From Hyphomonadaceae bacterium (GTDB lineage Bacteria > Pseudomonadota > Alphaproteobacteria > Caulobacterales > Hyphomonadaceae): a stretch of 21,263 nucleotides of DNA. Shown piece after piece: positions 7,166 to 16,100 of this stretch. A program made the translations under genes and the position numbers. The notes beneath the pieces are model-generated. The model was not told the DNA's origin, searched no databases, and saw only the letters and a program-made list of their open reading frames with translations. The stretch's first letter is position 1. Each line of letters starts with the position of its first letter. The stretch spans positions 1 through 21,263 of the forward strand of contig JAUYSA010000376.1 in NCBI GenBank assembly GCA_030696545.1. The letters run 5' to 3'.

Positions 7166-7913
7166 GCGGCTGCACGGGCCGCGCATTCTGCGGAAACAGC
7201 GCGGAGAATGCTGCGATCTGGCTGGCAGACGCCGTTTGCGGCGAGGCCATCACAGTCCAGTGGACGGTTTCCGAGCATGGCGGCGTGGTGAGCGAGCCTT
7301 CATAGCGGAAGGCGTCGTGTTTCGCGGGCAGGAATTTTGCGAGGTCGATATCGAAGGCGACGGCAGCCTTGCCCTCCCTGCCGGGAGCTGTGGCCCAAAT
7401 CGCATCGAGATCAGGGTTCGACGCGCCTTCGGCAAACAGGACGCCAACGACGGCGAGATCACCATTGCCGGAAGCGTGGACGAAGTGGACCTCAAGCGGA
7501 AAGTGCTTTCCGTCGATCGTGTGTTCCGAAGGATGGTGGAAGTGGAACTGCTTGAGCGCGTAGTCCTGGCCGTCCAGCGAGAGGCTGCCGCCGTTGCTGA
7601 CATCTACCTGAATCGTGTGCGAGTTGTTGATGACCATGCCGCCGTGTGCGGGCTGCCAGTGGGGTTGCGGGGCGACTATTGAAGCGCTCATTGCGCCGGC
7701 AAGGTCGATGGGTGATTGCTGGGCGCCGCTGGCGCAAGGACCATTCTCGGGCGCCAGCTCGCCCCAATGCGCCGGTCCGCCCTCGCCGCCGTATGCCCAG
7801 TGCTTTGGGTGGATAGGTGCTTCGTCTGCTGCGGGCGGATCGACAAATGCGGCCGTCAGAGCCGCCATCGCTAGCGCGCTGAGCATCAGGGATGCGCGAA
7901 TGGACACCGTCAT
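7131..7913 (-). CDS. Periplasmic alpha-class carbonic anhydrase
   Basis: A 260-residue enzyme for reversible CO2 hydration. An N-terminal hydrophobic stretch (ASLMLSALAMAALTAAF) looks like a Sec signal peptide, which places the enzyme in the periplasm. Alpha-CA hallmarks: HWAYGGEGGPAHWG, QSPIDL, FHFHHPSEH with zinc ligands H124 and H126, EVHFVH with the third ligand H143, the gate glutamate E130, and SLTTPPCSETVHW with the Thr of the active site. C60 and C213 sit where bacterial alpha-CAs form a disulfide, which fits export. I chose ATG at 7913 over the in-frame GTG at 7919, as both give a signal peptide; neither has a strong Shine-Dalgarno. It is transcribed divergently from the helicase and convergently with the left operon. 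Family confidence is very high. Confidence 0.95.
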   Translation of the reverse strand: MTVSIRASLMLSALAMAALTAAFVDPPAADEAPIHPKHWAYGGEGGPAHWGELAPENGPCASGAQQSPIDLAGAMSASIVAPQPHWQPAHGGMVINNSHTIQVDVSNGGSLSLDGQDYALKQFHFHHPSEHTIDGKHFPLEVHFVHASGNGDLAVVGVLFAEGASNPDLDAIWATAPGREGKAAVAFDIDLAKFLPAKHDAFRYEGSLTTPPCSETVHWTVMASPQTASASQIAAFSALFPQNARPVQPLNRRYVLKTSG

Positions 7914-8009
7914 AGTCACGGAGTTTCGTCGGTTATGGCCAATAAAGGGTTAAGCCGCAGGCTCTCTGGGTTAACTCGCGTTGAGGTGGGCGGGACAGAG
8001 CCGCGCTGA
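7914..8009. promoter_or_regulatory. Divergent promoter region, carbonic anhydrase / helicase
   Basis: This 96-bp gap must hold the promoters of both divergent genes. It contains two direct copies of GGGTTAA at 7947-7953 and 7968-7974, exactly 21 bp apart, so on the same face of the helix. I see no clear -35/-10 pair and no GTTC-N7-GTTC LexA box. Function of the repeated heptamer is unknown. Confidence 0.4.
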
Positions 8010-10499
8010 ATGCCTATCTTGGCTGGAATGGCGGACGACCAAAACACCCCGAGCCTGCTGCCGCCGCGCTTTGCGGCGTGGTTCGGCTCGCGCGGATGGG
8101 ATCTGCGGCCGCATCAGGCCGGGCTGATCGAGGCGGCTGCGCGCGGGCAAGGCGGGCTCGTTATTGCGCCCACGGGCGGCGGCAAGACGCTGGCCGGGTT
8201 TCTGCCCAGCCTGATCGAGCTGGCGGAAGCGCCGTTACGGGTACATCCGGCGCTGCACACGCTTTACATCTCACCGCTGAAGGCACTGGCGACGGATGTT
8301 GCGCGGAACCTGAAAGCGCCTGTCGAGGAGATGCGCCTCGACCTGACGCTTGAAACGCGCACCGGCGACACCAACCCATCGCGAAGGCAGCGGCAGCGGG
8401 CGAAACCGCCAGACATACTGCTGACGACGCCAGAGCAGCTGGCGCTGCTGGTTGCGTCGGAACATGCACAGCGGTTCTTCGCCGACTTGCGGGCCGTCAT
8501 TGTGGACGAGGTCCACGCCATCGCGCAGTCAAAGCGGGGCGACCTGCTATCGTTGTGTCTGGCGACGTTGCGGACATGGGCGCCGGCTGCGCGGCATATC
8601 GGCTTGTCGGCGACCGTGCGCGATCCCGATGCACTGGCGCGCTGGCTGGGGCCGGATACGCCGATCATCCGGCATCAGGGCGGCGCAAGCGCGAACATCT
8701 CCGTGCTGGATAGCGAGGCGCGCATTCCGTGGTCGGGTCATTCAGGACGCCACAACATTCGCGAGGTCTATGACGCGATAAAGGGCGCGAAGATGTCGCT
8801 CGTCTTCGTCAACACCCGCAGCCAGGCGGAGATGACGTTTCAGGAGTTGTGGCGCGTCAACGAGGATTCGCTGCCGATCGCCCTGCACCATGGTTCGCTG
8901 GATGTGGAGCAGCGGCGGAAGGTCGAGGCTGCAATGGCGGCCGGCAAGCTGAAGGCGCTGGTATGTACGTCGACGCTCGATCTGGGGATCGACTGGGGCG
9001 ATGTCGATCTGGTCGTACAGATGGGGGCGCCGAAAGGGTCGTCGCGCCTGATCCAGCGCATCGGACGCTCCAATCACCGGATGGACGAGCCGAGCCGCGC
9101 CCTGCTCGCGCCCAGCAATCGATTTGAAGTGCTGGAGTGCCGGGCCGCTGTGGAAGCTGTCGCGGCGGGTGAGCTGGACGGGCCTGGCCCACGGCGAGGT
9201 GGGCTAGACGTGTTGGCGCAACATGTGATGGGCCGCGCGTGCGGCGATGGGTTCGACGCAATCAAGCTATATGACGAGATAAGGGTCGCGGCGCCTTACG
9301 AAGACCTGGACTGGGAGACATGGGAGCGTGTCGTCGATCTGGTCGCAACGGGCGGGTACGCGCTGAAGACATATGACCGCTTCCGGCGGATCGTGAAGTT
9401 TCCCGATGGCGTCTGGCGTGCGCGCAATGACGATGTGCGGCGGCAGCATCGCATGAACGTGGGCACCATCATCGAGGCGCCAATGATCTCTGTCCGCATG
9501 GTCAGTTTCACGCGAGGTGGTGGCGAGAGCAGGCGACTGATGCGACCGGGACGCAAGCTCGGCGAGATGGAAGAATACTTCTTCGAGATGTTGACGCCGG
9601 GCGACACATTCCTGTTCGCGGGCGAGGTGTTGCGGTTCGAGGGCATTTCCGACAGCGACGCGCTGGTTACGCGGACATTCGATCCTGATCCGGCGATACC
9701 CAGCTATAATGGCGGGAAGTTTCCACTCACGACATTTCTGGCCGATCGTGTGCGGCGCATCCTCTATGATCGTGAAAACTGGCGTCTCCTGCCGGATCAG
9801 GTACGCGAATGGATCGAGGTTCAAGAGCGCAAATCGATCATACCGGATGCCGATCAGCTACTCGTGGAGACGTTTCCGCGTGGGGATCGGCACTATCTGG
9901 TCTGCTATCCGTTCGAGGGCCGGTTGGCGCACCAGACGCTAGGGATGTTGCTGACGCGGCGGATGGAGCGCGCTGGGTTAAAACCGCTGGGCTTTGTCGC
10001 CTCCGAGTACGCGTTATCCGTGTGGGCGCTTGAAGATATGCGCGGCGAGGATCTGGATCAGCTGTTCCACGAGGACATGCTCGGCGACGATCTCGATGCG
10101 TGGCTGGAAGAAAGCGCGCTGATGAAGCGGACCTTTCGCAACAACGCGCTGATTGCAGGCCTTATTGAGCGGCGCATGCCCAAGGGCGAGAAGACGGGTC
10201 GCCAGATAACTTTCTCGACCGACCTGATCTACGATGTGTTGCGATCTCACGAGCCAGATCACCTGTTGTTGCAGGCGGCGCGGCAGGACGCGGGCGAAGG
10301 GTTGCTGGATATCCGCCGGCTTGCTGACGCGCTGAAGCGCATCAAAGGCAAGATCGTGCATGCCAAACTTGACCAGATTTCGCCGTTTGCTGTGCCTGTG
10401 ATGCTCGAGATCGGCAAGGAGCCGGTGTTTTCCGGGGATGCAGCCGAGGCAATCCTGCGCGAAGCGGAAGACGACCTTGTGCGGGATGCCATGAGCTAG
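8010..10499 (+). CDS. Ligase-associated DNA damage response DEXH-box helicase (Lhr-like)
   Basis: An 829-residue superfamily 2 helicase of the Lhr type. Visible motifs: Walker A APTGGGKT (about residues 53-60), DEVH (residues 166-169), LSATVRD (~198), and the motif VI region QRIGRSNHRMDEPSRAL (~349-365). The C-terminal half is the winged-helix/Lhr-specific region, with GGGESRRLMRPGRKLGEMEE near residues 505-524. Its length fits the ligase-associated subgroup (about 810-850) rather than full-length Lhr (~1500). That subgroup is normally encoded with an mRNA-3'-end-processing-like exonuclease, an ATP-dependent DNA ligase and a PdeM endonuclease, thought to act together in DNA repair. Only PdeM is present here, immediately downstream. 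ATG at 8010 and ATG at 8028 are both possible starts; neither has a clear ribosome site. Confidence 0.93.
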   Translation: MPILAGMADDQNTPSLLPPRFAAWFGSRGWDLRPHQAGLIEAAARGQGGLVIAPTGGGKTLAGFLPSLIELAEAPLRVHPALHTLYISPLKALATDVARNLKAPVEEMRLDLTLETRTGDTNPSRRQRQRAKPPDILLTTPEQLALLVASEHAQRFFADLRAVIVDEVHAIAQSKRGDLLSLCLATLRTWAPAARHIGLSATVRDPDALARWLGPDTPIIRHQGGASANISVLDSEARIPWSGHSGRHNIREVYDAIKGAKMSLVFVNTRSQAEMTFQELWRVNEDSLPIALHHGSLDVEQRRKVEAAMAAGKLKALVCTSTLDLGIDWGDVDLVVQMGAPKGSSRLIQRIGRSNHRMDEPSRALLAPSNRFEVLECRAAVEAVAAGELDGPGPRRGGLDVLAQHVMGRACGDGFDAIKLYDEIRVAAPYEDLDWETWERVVDLVATGGYALKTYDRFRRIVKFPDGVWRARNDDVRRQHRMNVGTIIEAPMISVRMVSFTRGGGESRRLMRPGRKLGEMEEYFFEMLTPGDTFLFAGEVLRFEGISDSDALVTRTFDPDPAIPSYNGGKFPLTTFLADRVRRILYDRENWRLLPDQVREWIEVQERKSIIPDADQLLVETFPRGDRHYLVCYPFEGRLAHQTLGMLLTRRMERAGLKPLGFVASEYALSVWALEDMRGEDLDQLFHEDMLGDDLDAWLEESALMKRTFRNNALIAGLIERRMPKGEKTGRQITFSTDLIYDVLRSHEPDHLLLQAARQDAGEGLLDIRRLADALKRIKGKIVHAKLDQISPFAVPVMLEIGKEPVFSGDAAEAILREAEDDLVRDAMS

Positions 10500-10529
10500 G
10501 CGGCATGACCGCATTTTCGGTTCAAAGGC

Positions 10530-10549
10530 CGGGCGCGGCGAAACGCCCG
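10530..10549 (+). terminator. Stem-loop after helicase gene, possible weak terminator
   Basis: A 6-bp perfect stem (CGGGCG at 10530-10535 with CGCCCG at 10544-10549) and 8-base loop, 30 bp after the helicase stop. The following TGGTTTGCCCTGATTT is only partly T-rich, so termination would be weak. It could instead lie in the PdeM promoter region. Confidence 0.3.
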
Positions 10550-10587
10550 TGGTTTGCCCTGATTTCATAACGTTGACGTGGGCAGCG

Positions 10588-10602
10588 GTTCTGGACACGT
10601 TC
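10588..10602 (+). promoter_or_regulatory. Candidate LexA (SOS) box GTTC-N7-GTTC
   Basis: The sequence GTTCTGGACACGTTC matches exactly the GTTC-N7-GTTC operator described for LexA in alphaproteobacteria. It lies 5 bp before the ATG at 10608 and 14 bp before the ATG at 10617. A TTGACG at 10573-10578, matching the usual -35 hexamer, sits just upstream, so the box would cover the expected -10 and transcription start. The downstream gene is a DNA-damage-response endonuclease, which fits SOS control. No experiment is visible; it is a pattern match, though unlikely by chance in a gap this short. Confidence 0.6.
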
Positions 10603-10607
10603 CGCCC

Positions 10608-11339
10608 ATGTCGTCGATGTCCCTTCCCAGCCGCCCGCGCACCGGCCTCGTTTTCGAGGTGGCTGGCCAGCGGCTTTCACTACAGCCATGCGGCGGGCTG
10701 TGGTGGGAGGCGGCCAGCGTGCTGGTTGTGTCCGATCTGCACCTTGAGAAGGCATCCTCTTATGCGGCGCGCGGACAGATGCTGCCGCCTTACGACACGC
10801 GAGCGACGCTGAAGAGGATCGGAGCGCTGATCCATTCATTGCAACCTACGACGGTAATCTCGCTCGGCGACAGCTTTCACGATCGCCGCGCGCGCCCGAG
10901 AATGGCTGCCGATGACGTCGCGCTGGTGCGCGACATGACTGACGCGTGCGACTGGGTGTGGATCGAGGGCAACCACGATCCGAAACCTCCCGAGGATCTC
11001 GGCGGGCGGATGGCGCATGAGCTTGTGCTGGGCGATCTGGTGTTCAGGCATGAGCCCTCGGACAGATCTGCGGCGGGCGAGATCGCGGGGCACCTGCATC
11101 CTTGCGCGCGCGTGATCGGACGCGGCGGACGGACGGTTAGGGCTCGTTGTTTCGCTACCGATGGCATTCGGCTGGTCATGCCGGCTTATGGCGCGCTGAC
11201 GGGCGGGCTGAACGTGCTGGACGTCGCATTTGATCCGCTGTTTCCGCATGGGATGTTCGCAGGTGTTGTTGGACGCGATGGTGTTTATCTTGCCGCGAAA
11301 GAGCGTCTGGCCGCCGATATCGCCAGGGCTGCGGGCTGA
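10608..11339 (+). CDS. pdeM: Ligase-associated DNA damage response endonuclease PdeM
   Basis: A 243-residue calcineurin-like metallophosphoesterase. Metal-binding motifs in order: SDLHLEK (D43, H45), LGDSFHD (G87, D88), GNHDP (residues 121-125) and GHLHPCARV (H162, H164). This pattern and length match the PdeM family, which is encoded beside the ligase-associated helicase in many bacteria and is thought to be a DNA endonuclease in repair. I chose ATG at 10608, though ATG at 10617 is equally possible. A longer GTG start at 10578 would place the LexA-like box inside the coding region and adds a peptide with no family match. If the TTGACG hexamer is the -35, transcription would begin about at the ATG, suggesting a leaderless or nearly leaderless mRNA. 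The gene ends 5 bp from the convergent TIGR02186 gene. Confidence 0.92.
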   Translation: MSSMSLPSRPRTGLVFEVAGQRLSLQPCGGLWWEAASVLVVSDLHLEKASSYAARGQMLPPYDTRATLKRIGALIHSLQPTTVISLGDSFHDRRARPRMAADDVALVRDMTDACDWVWIEGNHDPKPPEDLGGRMAHELVLGDLVFRHEPSDRSAAGEIAGHLHPCARVIGRGGRTVRARCFATDGIRLVMPAYGALTGGLNVLDVAFDPLFPHGMFAGVVGRDGVYLAAKERLAADIARAAG

Positions 11340-11344
11340 GCCGC

Positions 11345-12097
11345 CTATTTCCGGCCAAACCAGGCAGCGATGCCGCCCACACCAACGCCAAGCAGCACTG
11401 CCACGAAGCCATAAATGAAGCCGTGTTGGCGTGAGAGGTCGAACAGTGTGGCGTCCAGGCCGCTGCGTACTAGCGTCAGCACCTGCTCGCTTTCGCCTAC
11501 TGGGGCCCCGTTGCGGAAGGCTACAGCTCGAATGCGATATTCGCCCGGCGGCGCATTGATCGGCAGCGGTATCTTGGCGCGACGCAAGCCGCCATCGAGG
11601 CGCTCGATCGTCGTGTCGCTAAACGAATAGAGCCCTTGCTGCATCTTGAGGTCGACGAAAGCCGCGCGCCACGCGGCAAGTTCCGGTGACAGAAGCTGAT
11701 TCGAACGCGGCATCGCCGAAGCCTGGGCATTAAGGCCAGCTTCGATCATCACTTCCGGGGCGACGCTTGTCGCGACCTGAGGCTCTGCGCCGACGGCAAA
11801 CACGAGCGGCGCTGCCACGAACTCTATGGTCTGGTCGCCGCGTGCCGTCCGGTGGATCATCTTTTGCGGCGCCATTGGCCCGATCAGCGCAACTGCCATG
11901 CCCGATGTCTCATTCTCGGGCTGCGGGGCGGTGGCGAACAGAACTATGCGCGAGCCGGAATAGTTGACGGTCACTTCAACGATGTTCTCGGCAAGACCGG
12001 CCGCCATGAAGGGACGGTCCGCGCCTTCGATGCGTTGCGCGGAGGCGTGCGGGACGATCAACGCCGCCAGAGCAAATATCAGGATACGGATTTTCAT
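11345..12097 (-). CDS. TIGR02186 family membrane-anchored protein
   Basis: A 250-residue protein with an N-terminal signal peptide (MKIRILIFALAALIVPHASA) and one C-terminal membrane segment (about residues 226-246), ending in a short basic tail, GRK. The body between is therefore periplasmic, anchored at the C-terminus. It matches my memory of the alphaproteobacterial TIGR02186 family, found next to TauE/SafE permeases. That is the arrangement here: its ATG overlaps the stop of the upstream permease gene by 4 bp. A helper role in export of a sulfur or organic anion is inferred from the pairing; the biochemical function is unknown. The periplasmic part is beta-rich, with GEYRIRAVAFRNGAPVG near the membrane end. 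Confidence 0.85.
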   Translation of the reverse strand: MKIRILIFALAALIVPHASAQRIEGADRPFMAAGLAENIVEVTVNYSGSRIVLFATAPQPENETSGMAVALIGPMAPQKMIHRTARGDQTIEFVAAPLVFAVGAEPQVATSVAPEVMIEAGLNAQASAMPRSNQLLSPELAAWRAAFVDLKMQQGLYSFSDTTIERLDGGLRRAKIPLPINAPPGEYRIRAVAFRNGAPVGESEQVLTLVRSGLDATLFDLSRQHGFIYGFVAVLLGVGVGGIAAWFGRK

Positions 12098-13002
12098 GCC
12101 GCTTCCTCCAGCCGGAATTCCGGTGTGGGGGCGACGTACAGTTCATAGACCAGCCGCCCCGCTATCGCGAGCACCAGCAGCGCGAGAAGGAGCCGTAGCT
12201 GCGCCGCCTTGAGCTTGCGGCCAGCCATCGCGCCGTAGCGCGCGCCGATCACGCCGCCGACCATCAGCACCCCCGCCAGAACCACGTCGACCGTGCCGTT
12301 GAACGTGGCCTGCAGGAATGTGACGTAGGCCGTGAGGAAGATGATCTGGAACAGGGAGGTTCCGACCATCACGCGCGTCGGTACACCGAGCAGATAGACC
12401 ATCGCGGGCGCGAGAATGAATCCGCCGCCCACGCCGAGCACGGCGGCGAGTACGCCCACGAAAAAGCCTATGCAGATCGGTGGGATGATCGAGATATACA
12501 GGCCCGAGCGCGGGAAGCGGCGCTTCATCGGCAGGCTTCGCATCCAGACGCGCAGCCGCGTGCGCCGCCCGGGATCGCCACCCGAACCGCCAAGGGCGCC
12601 CACGCTCTCCCACGCCATGAGGCCGCCGATCACGCCGAGGAACACGATATAGAGGACTGCGATCGTCGCATCGACGATGCCAAAGTACTTCAGCAGGCTG
12701 AACACCCCGACCCCCACGGTGGAGCCTGCGAGGCCTCCCATCAGCATCAAAGTTCCAAGTCGGGTATCGACCTGCCGTTCCCGCCAGTGTGCCGAAACGC
12801 CGGCGATGGATGTGGCGAGGACCTGATTTGCCTGCGTGGACACGGCCACCGCAGCAGGCACGCCATAGAAAATCAGCAGAGGCGTCAGCAGGAACCCACC
12901 GCCGACCCCGAACAGCCCCGACAGGAAGCCAACCAGCCCGCCGATCGCAATCAGGATCAGCGGGTCGACCGCGATCTGAGCGATGGGGAGGTGAATCAGC
13001 AT
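12094..13002 (-). CDS. TauE/SafE family sulfite/anion permease
   Basis: A 302-residue inner-membrane protein with about eight hydrophobic segments in two homologous halves. Each half opens with the family glycine motif: GLFGVGGGFLLTPLL (about residues 30-44) and AVLGVGGGFILAPAM (about 189-203). The halves are joined by a cytoplasmic basic loop with RRTRLRVWMRSLPMKRRFPR. Relatives export sulfite, sulfoacetate or other small anions. The start is the ATG at 13002, reading MLIHLPIAQIAVDPL. It forms a two-gene operon with the TIGR02186 gene through an ATGA overlap. Substrate cannot be told from sequence. A GC-rich stem-loop lies 12 bp upstream of the start. Confidence 0.93.
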   Translation of the reverse strand: MLIHLPIAQIAVDPLILIAIGGLVGFLSGLFGVGGGFLLTPLLIFYGVPAAVAVSTQANQVLATSIAGVSAHWRERQVDTRLGTLMLMGGLAGSTVGVGVFSLLKYFGIVDATIAVLYIVFLGVIGGLMAWESVGALGGSGGDPGRRTRLRVWMRSLPMKRRFPRSGLYISIIPPICIGFFVGVLAAVLGVGGGFILAPAMVYLLGVPTRVMVGTSLFQIIFLTAYVTFLQATFNGTVDVVLAGVLMVGGVIGARYGAMAGRKLKAAQLRLLLALLVLAIAGRLVYELYVAPTPEFRLEEAA

Positions 13003-13014
13003 CGCGCATTTCTA

Positions 13015-13031
13015 CGCGCGGGAAACGCGCG
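13015..13031 (-). promoter_or_regulatory. GC-rich stem-loop in the leader of the TauE/SafE gene
   Basis: A 6-bp inverted repeat (CGCGCG at 13015-13020 and 13026-13031) with a 5-base loop lies 12 bp before the ATG at 13002. If transcribed, the hairpin would sit at or just upstream of the ribosome-binding site. No clear Shine-Dalgarno is seen between it and the start. It may reduce translation, or be chance in GC-rich DNA. Confidence 0.3.
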
Positions 13032-13033
13032 CC

Positions 13034-13090
13034 GGAAGCGCTGAAAGGCCTCAATTGCCTATGGAAGCGCTTACAAGGCGTCAAAGGCCC
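13034..13090. repeat. Imperfect tandem repeat of about 29 bp, two copies
   Basis: GGAAGCGCT occurs at 13034-13042 and again at 13063-13071. In each copy a related A/G-rich stretch follows (GAAAGGCCTCAA and TACAAGGCGTCAA). The repeat unit is 29 bp. It lies in the 123-bp gap between the TauE/SafE gene and the stop of the PodJ-like gene, where the permease promoter should be. Possible operator pair or a remnant duplication. Confidence 0.4.
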
Positions 13091-13125
13091 GGATTGGCCC
13101 AAAATTGTCGCGCCAAGGGCGAGCG

Positions 13126-16100
13126 TTACTCGGTGATATTCAGCGTGGCTGCCCGAAGCTGGCGAAGCAGCGAGACGCTGGCCTCGCCGGTAACGGGCAG
13201 GTCGTTATCCCGTTCAAACTCGCGAATGGCTTCTGCTGTGCGGGCATTCATCTTGCCGTCGGCGGTTCCAGGAGCAAAGCCGAGGCGAACCAGAAGGCGC
13301 TGGGCTTCGGTCACTTGCGCAGGCGACGCGATATCCCACGCCCGTCGGCCGAATTCGCCATTCGCACGGGCAATGCCGGGTTTTGGCGCGAACGCGCGGG
13401 CCTTTCGCTTGATTGCTTCAGCTTGGGTGGGCTGCATTTCGCCGAGGATCGTGCGGGCGCGGCGGCCGGCATCCTGATCTCCTGCACGGCCAGCAACCTC
13501 ATACCAGTACGCAGCTTCAGACTTGTCCTGGGTGAGGCCAAGGCCCTTCTCGTATAGCACGGCGAGGTTGTATTGGCTGTCCACCAGGCCGTGATCGGAC
13601 GCCTGACGGAACCACTCAACAGCGGCAGCATAGCTCTGCGGGCCAGCGTCGCCTTCGGCATAGAACACCGCGAGGTCGTGCATGGCCTTCACATTGCCGC
13701 CGACAGCAGCCTTCTCCGTCCATTGTCTCGAAGCCGCCATATCGCGCGGAACGCCTTCGCCGCGCTCATATAGCTTGGCCAGTCTATAGTCGGCCATGAC
13801 AAGGCCGCGTCCAGCCGCGTCCTTGAGTACCTGGACACCCTTGGCCTTGTCGCCGCTCTGGAGCAGTTCGAGTGCGTAATCGAGCAGGGCAACCGGATCG
13901 CCGCTGCGAACGGCATCGGCAAGTGTCACGGCGGGAGCGGCCGCCGCCTTGGCGGCATCTGCGGGCTTCGTCGCAGACGCAGCTGCCGTGGCCGGCGTTT
14001 CCTCGAACAGGTCGTTTGTCTGTAGCGCGGCCGCTTCGTCAGCGGGCTCATTGAACAGAACAGCCTCAGCTGTGCCCGGCGCGGCCAAAGCCTGCGCTGG
14101 CGCTGCTGGATCCTGTTTGGCGAAGTCGTCGCTTTGCGCTTCCTGCTTGCCGCGCATAACCGTGAAGGCAGCTCCTCCGGCAACGGCGACTGCGAGCATA
14201 CCGGATGCGATCAGAGGGCCTTTGCCTATGCCCTTCTTGGCTGTGACCGGAGCGATGCGGCGGCCCTGGCGAGCGGCGCGGCGGGCTTCTTCCAGATAAC
14301 CCGGCGCCAGTTTCTCACGGCTGTCATCGGATGGGAGGTCGGCGACGAACTCCCCAGCCGGCGGCGGGCCAAGGAAAACGTCATCGGTTTCCAGTAGGTC
14401 CTCGATGCGCTTTGCGGCTTCGCCTGATGCGGGGGGCGGGGGCGGCGCAATTGGAGCGGCGTCAGTCGCGTCATCAGAAAAAAGATGCGCATCGCGCGGG
14501 TCAGTCTTGCGATCGAAGGGCGGCGGTTCCACGCCAACGATATCCGCTGTGTCGATCTCGGCGTCAGCCTGCTCGATTGCCGCGAATGCAGCGGGAGCAG
14601 CCCTCAGAACATCCGCGACCGGATCGATCGGGTCGTCGTCAAGGATGACATATTCGTCCGGCACGACCGGAATGTCCCGGGTGACTTCCGGGGAGAGGCC
14701 GTCCCGGCGAGTGTCTTCAAGTCCTTCGAGACGGCGAGCGATCGACGACACCGTCTTCTGCATTGGCCCCAACAGGGCAGTCGATTGATCCCCAACCTCT
14801 TCCATGCGCCGCTGCACTTCAGAAAGGACGTCGCTTAGCTTGTTCTCGTAGCTGCGGCCCGAGTCAGAGAGGCGAGTTTCAAAAGCGCGCAGCGATTCCG
14901 CATGTTGGGTCTGCAGGCGGTCTGCGACGCGCGCCACCTGTTCGCCGATCTGACCGATAGCTTCGGCGCTGCGGCGTTCGCTTTCCTTGACGCGCTCATC
15001 CAGGCGGTCGGCAAGTCGGTCGACCTCGGCGTTGTCCAGCGGACGGGCAGCTGTAGCCGTTTCGGCGATGCGATCGGACAGGCGTTGAACGCTGTCATCG
15101 TGGCGTTTCTGCAGCCGCTCGGCCACCAGCGCGACCTGTTCGCCGACAGCGTCGATCGCGCCGGCTCCTCGTTTTTCCAGAGCCTGCAGCTTGTCATCCA
15201 CAGCCGTATTCAGACGGCCGATGGCGTCCTGCGCGGCGCGCCCGGAAGTTTCGACGTTGTCCAGCCGTGCGTCGATCGTGTCCGCAAGGCGCGTCATCTC
15301 GCGGCGCACGTCATCAATCGAGCGCTGGTCATTGCGCGCTTCAACCGAGCGGAGACGCTCGTCGACAGCGCGCGAAAGCCGGTCAACCTGCGAGCTCATC
15401 GCCTCGACGGCGTCCGCCTGACGGGCTTCTGTGACCTGGATCTGTTCCTGCAGCTGGCGGATCGTGCGCTCGAGCCGCTCAAGCTTCTCCGGGTTGGCGG
15501 CGCGCGTTACTTCTTCGAGCCGGCGTTCGACATCCGCGCGTACGGCATGAATGGGGCGCGACAGGTCTTCGGCTAGGCTGTCGAGACGCTTCTGGAAAAC
15601 AACTTGCAGCTGCGCGAAGTCTTCAGCCTGCTGACGGCCGCCGCCCTTCTGGACGCGCTCGTCGATATCGGTGACGGCGCGTTCGAGCACGCTCATTGCG
15701 GTATCGGACTTGCGCTCGGCGCGGGTGACGCGCTCGGTGATGCGCGCAACCGCATCGCCCAGACCATTCATGGCTTCGCGGGTTTTTTCCTCGATGCCAT
15801 CGACCCGGTCGAGCACTTCCTTCGACATCGCTCGCGAGCGATTCAGCGTGGTTTCAAGCGCACGCTCCATGCGCCACGTGGTGTCGCCCACGGCGCGCTC
15901 GGCTTTCGTCTCGAAGAGTTCGAAGCGGGTGGCGGCGTCGGTAATCTTGTTTATGCCGGCCTCGATCCGGCGCTCGACCGAGGACATCTTCTCCTCGATC
16001 TGATCAACGCGGCCGGCGAGGCCGGAGGCGTTCGAGCGGATCGCATTGGTGACGGTTGCGTCCACAGAGCGGGCGACGTCATCGACCTTGGAGGCAACAC

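Noticed and set aside
10578..10607. GTG start at 10578 for PdeM
   Set aside because: It would put the LexA-like box inside the coding sequence and overlaps the TTGACG hexamer; the extra peptide has no family match.
12143..13102. 319-codon minus-strand frame over the TauE/SafE gene
   Set aside because: Another frame of the same strand, Arg-rich and without membrane segments, whereas the chosen frame gives the repeated GVGGGF motifs.
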